A stretch of DNA of 37,605 nucleotides from JBGSMF01 sp964651475 (GCA_964651475.1 CAZYXV010000036.1:1-37605), one strand, 5' to 3'; counted from the stretch's first letter, positions 8,577 to 19,400 are shown. A program made the numbers and translations. Notes: generated by a model not told the origin, from the sequence alone.

Positions 8577-8838
8577 CGTGTATTACTCGAATACCGATGA
8601 TGCATGGCCAAGTTGTTGGCAGATCGAGAGCGGCTGCCAGCTTGTAGACAAAAAGCAGACGTGCTCCACGGCCCCGGGGTCATCCATCACTATCACATGG
8701 ACTGCAACCGACAATCTGAGCGGCATCGCCACACTTGATTTGTGGGTCAAGTTTGGCGTGGATGGGGAATGGGTCGCCAGCGGGTTGAAGGCTCTAAACC
8801 AAAGCAGTGGTAACCGCGCCCTTCGTCTCCATATTTAG
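8577..8838 (+). pseudogene. Remnant of a secreted protein with an Ig-like domain
   Basis: Directly after the insertion sequence an open frame of about 86 codons carries CSTAPGSSITITWTATDNLS and GIATLDLWVKFGVDGEW, a pattern typical of bacterial Ig-like repeats in large extracellular proteins. There is no start signal or signal peptide, and the frame ends inside a long hairpin. It is best read as an internal piece of a lost surface-protein gene, not as the missing end of the ligase gene to the left. Confidence 0.55.
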
Positions 8839-8861
8839 AGAGACTTGCGGGCGCGGTTACC
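8809..8861. terminator. Long two-part hairpin between converging genes
   Basis: GGTAACCGCGCCC (8809-8821) pairs with GGGCGCGGTTACC (8849-8861). Inside it GTCTC (8825-8829) pairs with GAGAC (8840-8844). The hairpin starts 12 bases beyond the stop codon of the 2487-aa gene on the minus strand and ends the remnant on the plus strand. It could act in both directions. No long T run is present. Confidence 0.55.
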
Positions 8862-8873
8862 ATCAAATGGCTT

Positions 8874-11800
8874 TTAACGGTTGCGTAAGACGAGCGGTAT
8901 GTAGATATAGTTGTATTCTTCACCATCAACAGTAATGTTGATAGTGTGGGTATCTTGCACCGGAACACTCATTCCGCAGTTCATCACGCTCACGGTGATG
9001 ACTTGCGTGCCGGTGATGCTCCAGTGATACGTGGCGCTGCTGGTCCCCTGCCCACTGGCCGGCGTGGGCGACCAGTTGTAGGTCGGCGCCGTAGCGTTGG
9101 ATGGCGTTACGTTGGCGTTGTAGGTAGCATCACGGTTGACGAGCACGCTGGCCGGCCCCTGGATGGTGACACTAGTGACTTGTACACACGGCGACGCACC
9201 TCCCTCGACGTTGAACGTGACGCTGTCGTACAGCGGCAGAACCTGCCCGCAGTTCCAGACACTCACCTCAACGGTGTGGCTGCCGGGCGTGTCGAAGACG
9301 TGGCTGAATTGCAGCGGATCCTGGCTGCTGGCGGCGACGGGACCGTACCCGTCGCCATAGTTGATGGTGTAGGTGTAGGGCTTGTCGGCGTAATCCGGCG
9401 CGATGTCCGCGCTGAACTGCACGTTGGTGTTGGTGTAAATCGTCCCGGCGGTGAGGAGGCTCAGGTCTACACTGGTCATTTCAAAGCAATCCGGCGCCTG
9501 GGCGATTTCGATGGTGTGCGTGCCGGTAAAGATGCCGCCATAGTTCTCCGCCGTCACCGTGATGATTTGGGTGCCGGTGATGTCCCACCGGTACGTAGCT
9601 TTGGCAGTTCCTTGCCCACTGTTGGGATTGGGCGTCCACGTGTAGGTGATCGGTTCGGTGGCGTCAAGCGGGTTGAGCACGGCGTCAAAGTTGTAATCAA
9701 GCCCGGTATACCCTTCGGATGAGCCGTCAATGCTCACTCCCAGGATCGCCACGCGCTTGCTGATGACCACCTGGACGCTGGCGCTGGCGCTGCCATAAGC
9801 ATTGTGCGCCGTCACTTGCACCGTCTTTGTCCCTGGCGTATCCCAGTTGAGCGTGACTGCTTTCTCCACGCCGCCGCGCACGGTTTGGCTCCCCAGGTCG
9901 GTGGCTTCCCACGTGTAGGTGATGGGCAACGTCGCGTTGGCCGGGCTGACGTTGGCGACAAAGTACAGGTCATCGCCCGTCCACAGCTCGCCCGTGGGCG
10001 GCGTGATCGTGACGTCTGCCACGCCCGCCGGCGCCTGTTCCGTAAAGAGCACCGAGAGCTTGGTGCTGCTGCCGATCTCGTAGTGCGGGATGACGCCATA
10101 GTTGCGCGCAGTGCTGAGCGTGCGCAGGCCCTCTTTGGCCGTCAACGCGCGCGGCAGCACAAAGCCCCAATCGCCGTCGGCGTCCGCCTGCACCGTGCCG
10201 AGATAGGCCAGCGTCTCTACATAAGCGTCGTCGTCGTCGAGGTAAACGTCCACGTAGCAGTAAGGGCAGTCGTCGTCGCTGATGCCGCTGACGTTCACGC
10301 CGTCAATCAGCGTGACCAACGCCGGGTGGAAGAGGTCGAGGTCGTTCGGCACCATATCCCCAAACTTGATCGGGCCGACGCAGTTGGAGATGACGTTGCC
10401 TTGCAGCGTGTTAGCGTTGGTGTCCCAGTAGTTGCCGTCCATGTAGATGCCAAAACCGAAACTGTTGACGATGGTGTTGGACACAATGCGTGTAAAGTCC
10501 GCCCCCTCGTCCGAGACGCCGTCGCCGCACGTCCACACCTCCTCGCCGTTGACGTCCACACCGATGCGGTTGCCTTCGATAAGGCTGTACTCGCCATAGC
10601 CCAGGTCAATCGCGTCCGGCGGGGTGGACGTGGCCGTGCCCTTGATGAGCAGCCCGGCGATGACATTGTCCAGGACGCGGTTCCGGTATCCGGCGATGTC
10701 AACGCCGCCGCCGCCGAGCCAGTTGTCCGTCGTTTGCGTCTGGTCGCAGATGTTGGCCTGCGGGATGGCCGCCACGTCAATCGTGCCGTCGCCGCGCGTG
10801 CCGATCCAGTTCGCTTCGATCAGATTGTCAGTACCATCCACTTTGATGGCGACGGTAGCCGACCCGGCCAGCACGTTGCGATGGATATAGTTGTTGCTAC
10901 AGCCGCTCGACCCCTGGATGATGGCGTTGTTGGGATTGTTAGGATTATCGCTGTAGTAGTAGATGTCGAGGCCATCATCGGTGAGGCCGAGCCAGTTGTG
11001 GCTGATGATATTGCCGTCGCCGTTCATCAGCAGGCCCACGCCTTGCAGCGCCAACCCGCGCACAATGTAGCCATCGTCCAGGCCCGTGTTGCCCAGCTTG
11101 AGATTGACGCTGCTCACGCTCTCGCGCAAGACGATGACGACCGGGCGAGCGCCAGTGTAGCCTGGCTGCGTGGTGGCATCAATCGTCACCTGGCCGTCTT
11201 CAACGGTGGGCGGGGTGGAACCGAGAGTGATCTTCCACACGCCGAGCGCGCTGTTGTAATTGGCATCGCTGGTGGGAATGTCAAAGGCGATGAGCGCCGG
11301 GCGCGGCCTCCCATACGTGCTGACATCGTTGATGGCCTGGCGCAGGCTGCACGTCGCCCCGCACGTGCTGCCGCTGGTGTCCGCGGTGGTTGTCACCGTG
11401 ACGACGAGCGCATAGCTTAACGGCTCGGTTGGCGGCGCGGTATAGGCTATGGGCGGCGCGTCCTTTGGCGGAACAGGCGCGGGAGTGGGCGGATCGGCGG
11501 GCGGCGTCGAACCGGGCTGCGTGTACAACTCAGAGTAGCGCGACGTGGAACCGGCTTCGTAGTATTCCTCGATGATGCCGTAATCCAACGCCGTGACCAT
11601 TGTGCGCAGTCCCTCGGTGATCGCCAGCGCGCGGCCCAGGTGCGCCGTCCAGTTACCTTCCGCATCTGCCGTCACCATCGCAACGGATTCCAGCAGTTCC
11701 GGTGTGTCGTCCAGGTCATCCGTGAAGACCTCGACCTGGCAATAGGGGCACGGTGCGTCGGAATCACCATTGCTGCCTGTGACAGTTGTGTCACTCGCCC

Positions 11801-14800
11801 CCACGACGATGCTCGTGATTTGCGACGGCGTAAAGACCTGGAACGGCGCCGGGATGCCTGGATCGAACTCGAGCAGCGTGTCACTATCCCAGACCAGGTT
11901 GCCTTGCAGCGTGCGCGCGTTGCTATCGTAGCGCGTACCCGCCTGGTAGAGCGCGTAGATGCCGCTCCGCGAAATGGTGTTAGAAATGTAGCGCGTGTAG
12001 TCTGCCCTGAGCTTCAGGCCAACGCCGCACACGCCCGCGTCCTGCCCTGCCGCATCCACGCCGATCAGGTTGTTCTGCACCAGGTGGTCGCCGCCGTAGA
12101 TGGCGAGCGCGTCCGGCGGGGTGGCGAAGGGGTCTTCGCCCCTGATGAGCATGCTGGCAAAGATGTTGCCGTGTGCCGCATCCGGCCCGCCGATGACATT
12201 GCGGTGGCCATACACGTCCACGCCCGCGCCGCCGAACCAGTTGTAGTAGCGCGCGTTGGGCCAGCAGACGCGGTTGTAGGTAATGTCCACCGGGATTTCG
12301 CCCTCGGCATTGACACCCACATAGTTTCTCTGGAAATAGCTATCGTTGCTGCCGAAGCTCACCGCGCCGCCCCGGAACCCGGCCAGCACGTTGTCCTGGA
12401 CGAGGTTGTGGGCAGTGTTCTCGGCGATGATGATGCCGCTCTGCCCACTGCCGTCTTCGGGATGGTCGGGATCGCGCAGCACCAGGTCGAGGCCGTCGTC
12501 GCTCAGGCCAAACCAGTTATCTTCGACGATGTTGCCGCTGCCGCCGACGTACATGTGCATCCGCAGCCGCTGGAAGGCGATACCGCGCACGAGACTGTCA
12601 TCATTGATGACCAGCCCGTAGCCGTTGGGTACCTTCTCCGGCCCACGGATGATGATGCGCGGCTGATCCGGGCGCAGCCCCTCGTGGTCCGGCTGCGTCG
12701 CGCCATCGAGGGCGGTTAGCCCGGCCATATAGGGCAGCGCGTTGAGCTGGCCGGTCTCGGTCAAAACAATAGTCCAGTAGCCGCCGGTTGGATCGTAGGT
12801 GCTGTCGGTGGTGCTGATTGCAAAGCGGATCAGGATGGGGAAGGCCCCCGCGCGGTTGTTGTCGGCCAGGCTCTTGGATTCCTGGATGGCCTGGCGCAGG
12901 GTGCATGGGCTGCGCGGCACTTTGGTAGGCAGCGTGTTGTCGTAGCAGACGTACATCTGATTGTCGTCCGGGTCGGCCCCGCTGGTCACGGTGATGATGG
13001 CGTTGTAGGTAAAGTTGTGCGGCAGCGTGGGCGGCGGCGAGTACACTGGTTCGGGGATGGGCAACGGCGGCTCCACCGTCGGCGTGGGCGGTGTGATGTC
13101 TTGCGCGCCCAGCGGGCGATAGATGACAGAAAAGCGCGAGGTGGTGTTGGCGTCACAGTTGGGGATCACGCCATAATTCATCGCCGTGATCGCCGTGCGC
13201 AGCCCCTCGGTGATTAGCAGCGGGCGCGAGAGCGTCGCTGTCCAGTTTCCATCCACGTCCGTGAGCGTCGTCGCCAGGGCCTCGACCGTCTCGCTGATGC
13301 CGTCCAGGTCGTCCGCGAACAGTTCCACACCGCAGTAGGGGCAGGCCGCGCGCGGGTCGGCGTTGCCGCCGTGGACGGTCACGCCGTCTACCTCAAACGT
13401 GATGACCTGCGTGGGCGTAAAGATCGCCAGTTCCTCCGGGATGCCCGCGCCGAAGTCGAACAACGGCTCGAACTCGCCCGTCTTGGGCGCGGTATCGAGG
13501 ATGACGTTACCCCACATGGCGCGAGAATTGCTGTTGTAGCGCGTGCCCGTGCTGAACATGCTGAGCGCCGCGCTGCGGGCCACGGTGTTGGCGATGACGC
13601 GCGTGCGCGGCGCGTCAATGACGATGCCATCGCCGCACGTCCCGATTTCTTTGCCGGCAAGGTCCATCCCGATGATGTTGTTCTGCACCAGGTGATCCTG
13701 GCGGTTGAGGGTCAGCGCGACCGGCTGCGTGGCAAGGGGATCGTCGCCGTAGATGAGCATGGCGGCGATGACATTGCCCTTATCGGCCGTGTCGCCGCCG
13801 ATCTGGCAGCGCTTGCCGCTCACGGTGATACCCGCCCCGCCGAACCAGTTGTAGTAGCGCGCGTTTGGCTTGCACCACCGGCTGGCGGGCACGTCCACCG
13901 GCACCAGGCCATCCGCGTTGACGCCGATATAGTTGCCCCAGAGGATGCTGTCGTCGCTGCGCAGGCCGACCGCGCCGCCCCGGAATCCGGCCAGGACATT
14001 GTCCTGGATCAGGTTGCCGGAGACGTTCTCGACCGTCGTGACGCCGCTCTGGCCGCTGCCGTCCTCCGGGTGCTCTTCGTCGCGCAAGAAAATGTCCTGC
14101 CCGTCGTCTGTCAGGCCGAACCAGTTGTCCTCGATGATGTTGCCGCCGCCGTTGAGTTGCAGGTGCATCCGCAGCCGCTGGAAGCCCAGCTCGCTGATGA
14201 GGCTGTCGCTATCCACCACGAGGCCATAGCCGTTGGGCACTTTTTCAGGCCCGCGCACAATGATCTTGGGGCCGTCGCTCCGCCCGCCCGGCTGCGTGCT
14301 GCCGACGATGGCAGTGCTGCTGCTCAAATAAGGCAGCGCGTTGAGTTGCCCGGTCTCGGTCAGTTGGATGACCCAGTACTCGCCCGCGCCCTCGTAGCTC
14401 TCGGTGATGGGCATGTTGAAGCGGATCAGGATGGGGAAAGGACTGGGGATCGTGCCGTAGCTATAGGCTTTGCCCAATTCCTCCGCTTCCTCCACCGCTT
14501 GGCGCAGCGTGCATGGCAGGCGGTTGAGCTTGGTGCCGAGGATGCCCGGATCACCGTTGTAGCACACGTAGGACTGATCATCGTCCGGGTCGGCCATGGT
14601 GGTCACGGTGATGATGGTGGTGGGGTTCGCCGGGTACGTGAGCGGCAGTGTGGGGGGATCGGTGTAGGTGATGGGGGGGATGGGGAGGGGCGGCAGGGGC
14701 GCGGGATCGGGTGGCGGGGTGGGCGCGGGCGCGCCGGACTGCACGTAAATCTCCGAAAGTTTGGTCGTCATCCCCGCGTGGTAGACGTAGCCGGGCGCGC

Positions 14801-16337
14801 TCGGATGCGGGATCTGCCCATCCGCCGCCGTGGTAGTGGCCGTGCGGATGCCCTCAGTGAGCGCGAGCGTGTGGCCCAGCGTGGCGCTCCAGTTGCCGCT
14901 GCCATCGGCAGTGACGACGGCCAGCGATTCGAGGGTCTCGACGACGGTGTCGTGGGTATCGAGGAACAGCTCGACAGTGCAGTTGGCGCACGGGCTGCCC
15001 GCGCCGCTCGTCCCGCTGACGTTGACGCCGTCAATGGACGTGATCGCGGCGGGTTCAAAGAAGCGCAGTTCCGTGGGCAGGCTATCGCCAAACTTGAACG
15101 CCTCGTGCGCGCTGCCCTTGATGACGTTGCCCCGCACCATCACGGCGTCCACGTCGTAGCCATACGGCCCGCCGGTGACGTGAATCCCCGCCACGCCCTG
15201 CGCGCCGACGATGGTGTTGTCGCGCACCTCGATGTAGTGCGCGCCCATGGCGCCGCCCAGCCGGATGCCGTCGCCACACGTGCCGAAGGCCACGCCGTCC
15301 GACGTGAGGCCGACGATGTTATTGCGCACTACGTGGTTGGAACCGCTGATGTCGAAGGCGTTGTCGGGTGTGGTGAAGGGGTCTTCGCTGCGGAAAAGCA
15401 TGCCGACGACGCGGTTGTTCTGCACCACGTTGTTGTGGCCGGCCACGTTGACGCCCGCGCCAGCGAACCAGTTCAATCCGAAGGCATTGGCCTTGCAGCG
15501 GCGATCCTCGCGCACCTCCGGCGCCGTTCCATCCGCCAGCGTGCCGACGGTGTTGCTCAGCACGGAGCTGCTATCGCCGCGCACGCTGATGGCCGCGCCC
15601 CGGAAGTGGGTGAGCGCATTGTTCTGGATGGTGTTGTTCGTGTTATTATCTGCCGTGGTGATACCGCTTTGTCCGCTGCCGTCTTCGGGGTGCTCCTCAT
15701 CGCGCAGAAAAACATCCATACCGTCGTCGCTCAGACCAAACCAGCTATCCTCGACGACATTATTGCTGCCGTTAAGTTGGATGTGCATTCTGAGTCGCTG
15801 GAAAGCCAGGCCCCGCACCACACTGTCCTCTTCCAGCACCAAACCATAGCCAGCGGGCACTTTTTCCGGGCCACGAATGATGATTTTGGGACCGGCGCTG
15901 CGTCCGCCGGCCTGCGTGCTGCCATCAATCGTCGTCTGATCGCCCATGTCGGGCAAGGCGTTGGTCTGCCCCGTTTCCGCCAGTTGGATGACCCAGTAAT
16001 CCGTCCCCGTGCCGTCGTGACTTTCCGCGGCTGGGAGATCGAACTTGATGAGGATCGGCTGCGCGCTGGGCGGCAGCGAGTGCGATTCCTCCAACGCCTG
16101 CCGCAGTGTGCAGGGCGTGCGCACTGTCTGCCCTGTCCCGGCAGTGTAGCAGACGTACTGCTGATCGTCATCCGGGTCGGCAGTGGCAGTGACGGTGATG
16201 ACGGTGGTATAACTCCCCTGTGCGATGGCCGTCTCCGCCGCCAGTGCGGCGGGTTCCCCGGCCCAAACTAGCGCTGCCCCTAAGAGTAACAACGCCAAAA
16301 GTGTGAGTGAAAACACAGAAACGAATTTACGCAACAT
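8874..16337 (-). CDS. Giant secreted modular beta-helix/PKD surface protein (2487 aa)
   Basis: A signal peptide (residues 1 to about 35, MLRKFVSVFSLTLLALLLLG...) is followed by four related modules of about 470-530 aa. Each of the first three starts with TVT.xADPDDDQ.YVCY and PCTLRQA (the fourth is shorter), continues as a right-handed beta-helix with NNVVEDNWFGL-type turns, and closes with a small beta domain carrying CxxC (CANC, CPYC, CPYC, CPYC). Proline-rich linkers join modules. Residues about 2105-2475 hold four PKD/Ig-like domains (for example YTWEATDLG, YTWTPNPNSG), and the protein ends YIYIPLVLRNR. AAGGAGG lies 7 bases before the ATG. It is likely a cell-surface or released adhesin or polysaccharide-interacting protein; no catalytic site is recognised. 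The length argues for a single long fibre. The function is unknown. Confidence 0.88.
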   Translation of the reverse strand: MLRKFVSVFSLTLLALLLLGAALVWAGEPAALAAETAIAQGSYTTVITVTATADPDDDQQYVCYTAGTGQTVRTPCTLRQALEESHSLPPSAQPILIKFDLPAAESHDGTGTDYWVIQLAETGQTNALPDMGDQTTIDGSTQAGGRSAGPKIIIRGPEKVPAGYGLVLEEDSVVRGLAFQRLRMHIQLNGSNNVVEDSWFGLSDDGMDVFLRDEEHPEDGSGQSGITTADNNTNNTIQNNALTHFRGAAISVRGDSSSVLSNTVGTLADGTAPEVREDRRCKANAFGLNWFAGAGVNVAGHNNVVQNNRVVGMLFRSEDPFTTPDNAFDISGSNHVVRNNIVGLTSDGVAFGTCGDGIRLGGAMGAHYIEVRDNTIVGAQGVAGIHVTGGPYGYDVDAVMVRGNVIKGSAHEAFKFGDSLPTELRFFEPAAITSIDGVNVSGTSGAGSPCANCTVELFLDTHDTVVETLESLAVVTADGSGNWSATLGHTLALTEGIRTATTTAADGQIPHPSAPGYVYHAGMTTKLSEIYVQSGAPAPTPPPDPAPLPPLPIPPITYTDPPTLPLTYPANPTTIITVTTMADPDDDQSYVCYNGDPGILGTKLNRLPCTLRQAVEEAEELGKAYSYGTIPSPFPILIRFNMPITESYEGAGEYWVIQLTETGQLNALPYLSSSTAIVGSTQPGGRSDGPKIIVRGPEKVPNGYGLVVDSDSLISELGFQRLRMHLQLNGGGNIIEDNWFGLTDDGQDIFLRDEEHPEDGSGQSGVTTVENVSGNLIQDNVLAGFRGGAVGLRSDDSILWGNYIGVNADGLVPVDVPASRWCKPNARYYNWFGGAGITVSGKRCQIGGDTADKGNVIAAMLIYGDDPLATQPVALTLNRQDHLVQNNIIGMDLAGKEIGTCGDGIVIDAPRTRVIANTVARSAALSMFSTGTRYNSNSRAMWGNVILDTAPKTGEFEPLFDFGAGIPEELAIFTPTQVITFEVDGVTVHGGNADPRAACPYCGVELFADDLDGISETVEALATTLTDVDGNWTATLSRPLLITEGLRTAITAMNYGVIPNCDANTTSRFSVIYRPLGAQDITPPTPTVEPPLPIPEPVYSPPPTLPHNFTYNAIITVTSGADPDDNQMYVCYDNTLPTKVPRSPCTLRQAIQESKSLADNNRAGAFPILIRFAISTTDSTYDPTGGYWTIVLTETGQLNALPYMAGLTALDGATQPDHEGLRPDQPRIIIRGPEKVPNGYGLVINDDSLVRGIAFQRLRMHMYVGGSGNIVEDNWFGLSDDGLDLVLRDPDHPEDGSGQSGIIIAENTAHNLVQDNVLAGFRGGAVSFGSNDSYFQRNYVGVNAEGEIPVDITYNRVCWPNARYYNWFGGAGVDVYGHRNVIGGPDAAHGNIFASMLIRGEDPFATPPDALAIYGGDHLVQNNLIGVDAAGQDAGVCGVGLKLRADYTRYISNTISRSGIYALYQAGTRYDSNARTLQGNLVWDSDTLLEFDPGIPAPFQVFTPSQITSIVVGASDTTVTGSNGDSDAPCPYCQVEVFTDDLDDTPELLESVAMVTADAEGNWTAHLGRALAITEGLRTMVTALDYGIIEEYYEAGSTSRYSELYTQPGSTPPADPPTPAPVPPKDAPPIAYTAPPTEPLSYALVVTVTTTADTSGSTCGATCSLRQAINDVSTYGRPRPALIAFDIPTSDANYNSALGVWKITLGSTPPTVEDGQVTIDATTQPGYTGARPVVIVLRESVSSVNLKLGNTGLDDGYIVRGLALQGVGLLMNGDGNIISHNWLGLTDDGLDIYYYSDNPNNPNNAIIQGSSGCSNNYIHRNVLAGSATVAIKVDGTDNLIEANWIGTRGDGTIDVAAIPQANICDQTQTTDNWLGGGGVDIAGYRNRVLDNVIAGLLIKGTATSTPPDAIDLGYGEYSLIEGNRIGVDVNGEEVWTCGDGVSDEGADFTRIVSNTIVNSFGFGIYMDGNYWDTNANTLQGNVISNCVGPIKFGDMVPNDLDLFHPALVTLIDGVNVSGISDDDCPYCYVDVYLDDDDAYVETLAYLGTVQADADGDWGFVLPRALTAKEGLRTLSTARNYGVIPHYEIGSSTKLSVLFTEQAPAGVADVTITPPTGELWTGDDLYFVANVSPANATLPITYTWEATDLGSQTVRGGVEKAVTLNWDTPGTKTVQVTAHNAYGSASASVQVVISKRVAILGVSIDGSSEGYTGLDYNFDAVLNPLDATEPITYTWTPNPNSGQGTAKATYRWDITGTQIITVTAENYGGIFTGTHTIEIAQAPDCFEMTSVDLSLLTAGTIYTNTNVQFSADIAPDYADKPYTYTINYGDGYGPVAASSQDPLQFSHVFDTPGSHTVEVSVWNCGQVLPLYDSVTFNVEGGASPCVQVTSVTIQGPASVLVNRDATYNANVTPSNATAPTYNWSPTPASGQGTSSATYHWSITGTQVITVSVMNCGMSVPVQDTHTINITVDGEEYNYIYIPLVLRNR
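10020..16200 (-). repeat. Four in-frame module repeats of about 1.6 kb within the 2487-aa gene
   Basis: The recurring PDDDQ/CTLRQA block lies near 16160, 14580 and 12960, with a degenerate form near 11350, giving a period of about 1.6 kb. The CxxC blocks lie near 14990, 13340, 11745 and 10262. Nucleotide similarity is visible between modules, for example in the RMHxQLNG and EEHPEDGSGQSG coding stretches. The fourth module lacks the PDDDQ text and the EHPEDGSG segment. These repeats could recombine or be misassembled. Confidence 0.75.
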
Positions 16338-16408
16338 AGCAAAACCTCCTTTTTGGATTTAGAAATATCCCAGACGCGCGCTAACCTTGTTCTGTTTTCC
16401 AGCAGACC

Positions 16409-16424
16409 CCCGAACTTGTTCGGG
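16409..16424 (-). terminator. Short hairpin between the two giant genes
   Basis: CCCGAA (16409-16414) and TTCGGG (16419-16424) form a 6-bp stem with a 4-base loop, about 40 bases beyond the stop of the 1652-aa gene. It may weakly terminate that gene before the 2487-aa gene starts. No strong promoter for the downstream gene was recognised in the 125-base gap. Confidence 0.3.
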
Positions 16425-16462
16425 CTGTAAGCCTCCACTACCTTCCCCTCGTTTATCCACAC

Positions 16463-19400
16463 TTACCGCAAGACCAGCGACAAGAAGATGTAGAACTCCT
16501 CCGTCACCGGGCCGTCATCATCCACTATCGTCCCCACGCCCGCCGCGTCCGCCAACGTGGCGTTGACAGGGGCGCTCAGGGTGAGGGTGAAGGTCTCGTT
16601 GGCCTCGTCGTCTGTGTCGCCCAGGAGGGTGACGGGGATCGTCTGGGCCGTCACGCCAGGGGCGAAGGTGAGGACGCCGGAGCCGGCGACATAGTCCGCG
16701 CCCGCCGTGGCTGTGCCGTCGCTGGTGGCGTAGGTGACGGTGACGGGCTGTGCGATGGCTTCTGAGAGGGTCACGGTGAAGATGAGTGTCGTCGTGATGC
16801 CGCTGCTCCCTTCGGTCACGCTTGCGTTGTTGATGCTGAGGGTGGGGATGATGTCGTCGTTGAGGATGGTACCCACGCCTTCGCCATCCCCAGCGCCGGG
16901 CACGATGCGGGCGTTCACCGGATGGCTGAGGATGACGCTGAAGGTCTCGTCCGCTTCGCCGAGGGTGTCGCCCAGGACGGTGACAGTGAGCGGCAGAGTG
17001 GTCACGCCCACTGGAAAGTCCAGCGTGCCAGTGATGGCGACATAGTCCTCGCCCGCCGTGGCCGTGTCGTCCGCCGTGGCGTAATCCACCTGCACCCCTT
17101 GCTGGGCGGGGATAGAGAGCGAGACGGTGAAGACGGCCTGGGTCGCGCCGCTGTCGCCTTCGGTCACGCTCACGTCGTTGATGCTGAGGCTCGGTGTTAC
17201 GTCATCGTCGGCGATGGCGCCCACGCCGGTCGCCGTGCCGAGGCCGGCGTTGACGGGGCTGCTCAGGGTGAGGCTAAAGGTCTCGTCCGGCTCCTCAAGC
17301 GTGTCGCCGGAGACGGTGACAGTGAGCGGTTGGGACGCCTGCCCGGCGGCGAAGGTGAGCGTGCCGGAGATCGCGGTGTAATCGCTGCCCGCCGTGGCTG
17401 TGCCGTCCACCGTAGCGTAGGCCACCTGCACTTCGCGCCCGCTGGCCTCGGAGAGAGAGACGGTGAAGACGGCTTCGGTCGGCCCGCTCTGGCCCTCGGT
17501 CACGGTGACGGAATCCACGCTCACCAGCGGCAGTGGGTCGTCGTTGAGGATCGTGCCGATGCCCTCCCCGTCGCCGATGAGGGCGTTGAGGGGCGCGCTT
17601 AGGGTGACGGTGAAGGTTTCGTCCGCCTCGTTGGCTGCGTCGCCCAACACGGTTACGGTGATGGTCTGGGTGAGTTCCCCGGCGGCAAAAATCACCCCAT
17701 CCGCGGCTTCGATGTAATCTTGTGCGGCGGTAGCCGTGCCATCGGCGGTAGCGTACCCTACTTGCACCTCGCGCCCGCTGGCCGCGGAGAGTGTCACGGT
17801 GAAAATGGCATTGACGGAGCCACTGTCGCCTTCCGTCACGGATATATCGTTAAGGCTCAAAGTGGGCAGAGGATCATCGTCAAGGAGGGTACAGGCGCCG
17901 ACCGCGCCGCCCAATGTTGCGTTTTCGGGATCGCCCAGGGCGAGGGTGAAGGTTTCGTCGGCCTCGTCCAGCGCGTCGGATAACGTCGTGACGGCGATCA
18001 CGTGGCCGGTCTCGCCGGGCGCAAAGGTCAGCGTGCCGGAGGTGGTAACGTAATCGCTGCCAGATAGCGCGGTCTCGTCGCCGGTGACGTAGGGCACGGT
18101 GACGGTGAAGGGCGCTGCGGGATAGAGGGTGACGGTGAAGATGGCCGTCATGCTTTCGGTAATGACGCTGTTGTTGATGGTGAGGTTGGGCAGAAAGAAT
18201 TCCACCGCGCCCTTGTCGCAGCGGGCCGTGCCGTCGTCGTCGCCGTCAATGGGGCGAGGCAGGCCGCGCTGATCGGTGGTGGCGCAGGTCGTGATCGCGC
18301 TGCCGGGTGCCAGCGGGTTGCCGCGATCCACCACGGTGGGCGTGTCTAATTGCGGCGGGTTGGGCATGTGGGTGGGGGTGGGGCCGCCGTTGTTTTGGAG
18401 CGGGCCGAGGTAGACGGGATAGACGAAATAGAGGCCGCCCCCGCCCAGGTACGCGCCGCCGACGGTGTCGTACAGCGGCGCGCCGTTCGCAAAACCCGTG
18501 CAGCCTGTCCGGTTGGCGCTGTCGGCGATGAAGTTGTAGCCGCCGGAGGCAAAGACGCCCACGCAGTCGGGATAGCCGTAGGGATAGTCGTTGTGGCTGT
18601 TGTCGTCGTTGCCCGCCAGGATCGAGTTCTGCACTGTGACCGTGACGCCGCTATCGGCCACGATACCGCCGCCGTCCCCGCCGTCGCCGTCGCTGTCGGC
18701 CACGTTTTCCGTCAGGGTCACGTTGTAGAGCCACGCCTGTCCGTAGTCCACATAAATACCACCACCACTGGATTCGGCTTGGTTCTGGCTGAAGGTCGTA
18801 TTTGTTGTCGTCACCAGACCCCAGGTATGAAGCCCGGCGCCGTTGTTGGCGGTGTTGCTGTAGATGGTGCTGTCTACCAGGCGCAGCACGCCGTAGATAC
18901 CATTGTACAGTCCGCCGCCGTTCAGCGTTTCCTGGTTGTAGCGCACCACCGATTGTGTCAGTGTAAGCACGCCCCGGTTATAAATGCCGGCTCCGCTGCC
19001 GGTGCTGCTGCCGCCCTGCACGGTGACGCCGGACAGGGTGACGTGAATGCCGGCATCGGAGGGGTCCATGTGGAACACGCGTTCCACGCCGCCGCCGTCA
19101 ATGAACGTCGTCGCCGCGCCCGCGCCCACGAGGCTCACGTCGTCGGTAATGTCGAAGTCGCCCATCGCGGCGGCGTTGTCATTGCCAGTGATGGTGATGG
19201 TGTAAGTTCCCGCCGGGACGATGATGAGGTCGGCGCCGGGGCTGGCGTTGGCCTGCTGGATGGCGGCGCGCAGGGTACATTCGGGGTCGCTGCCGACGGT
19301 GTTGCCCGTGTCGCACGCGGCGTCGCCGGTGTCATCGTCCACCACGTCGGCGGTGCTGTTGACCTCGTAGGCCCCGGTTGCCGGCGGTGAGGCCACCGCG

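Noticed and set aside
9804..11420. A 538-codon open frame on the plus strand
   Set aside because: It is antisense to the same giant gene and has the same low-complexity composition, so it is a shadow frame.
13371..16271. A 966-codon open frame on the plus strand opposite the 2487-aa gene
   Set aside because: Its protein is rich in R, A, D, V and H with no domain, no ribosome site and no signal. It mirrors the GC-rich codon repeats of the real gene on the other strand, which has a signal peptide and clear domains.
16280..16462. A 60-codon minus-strand frame between the two giant genes
   Set aside because: It overlaps the start of the 2487-aa gene and its ribosome site, has no ribosome site of its own, and shows no recognisable protein features.
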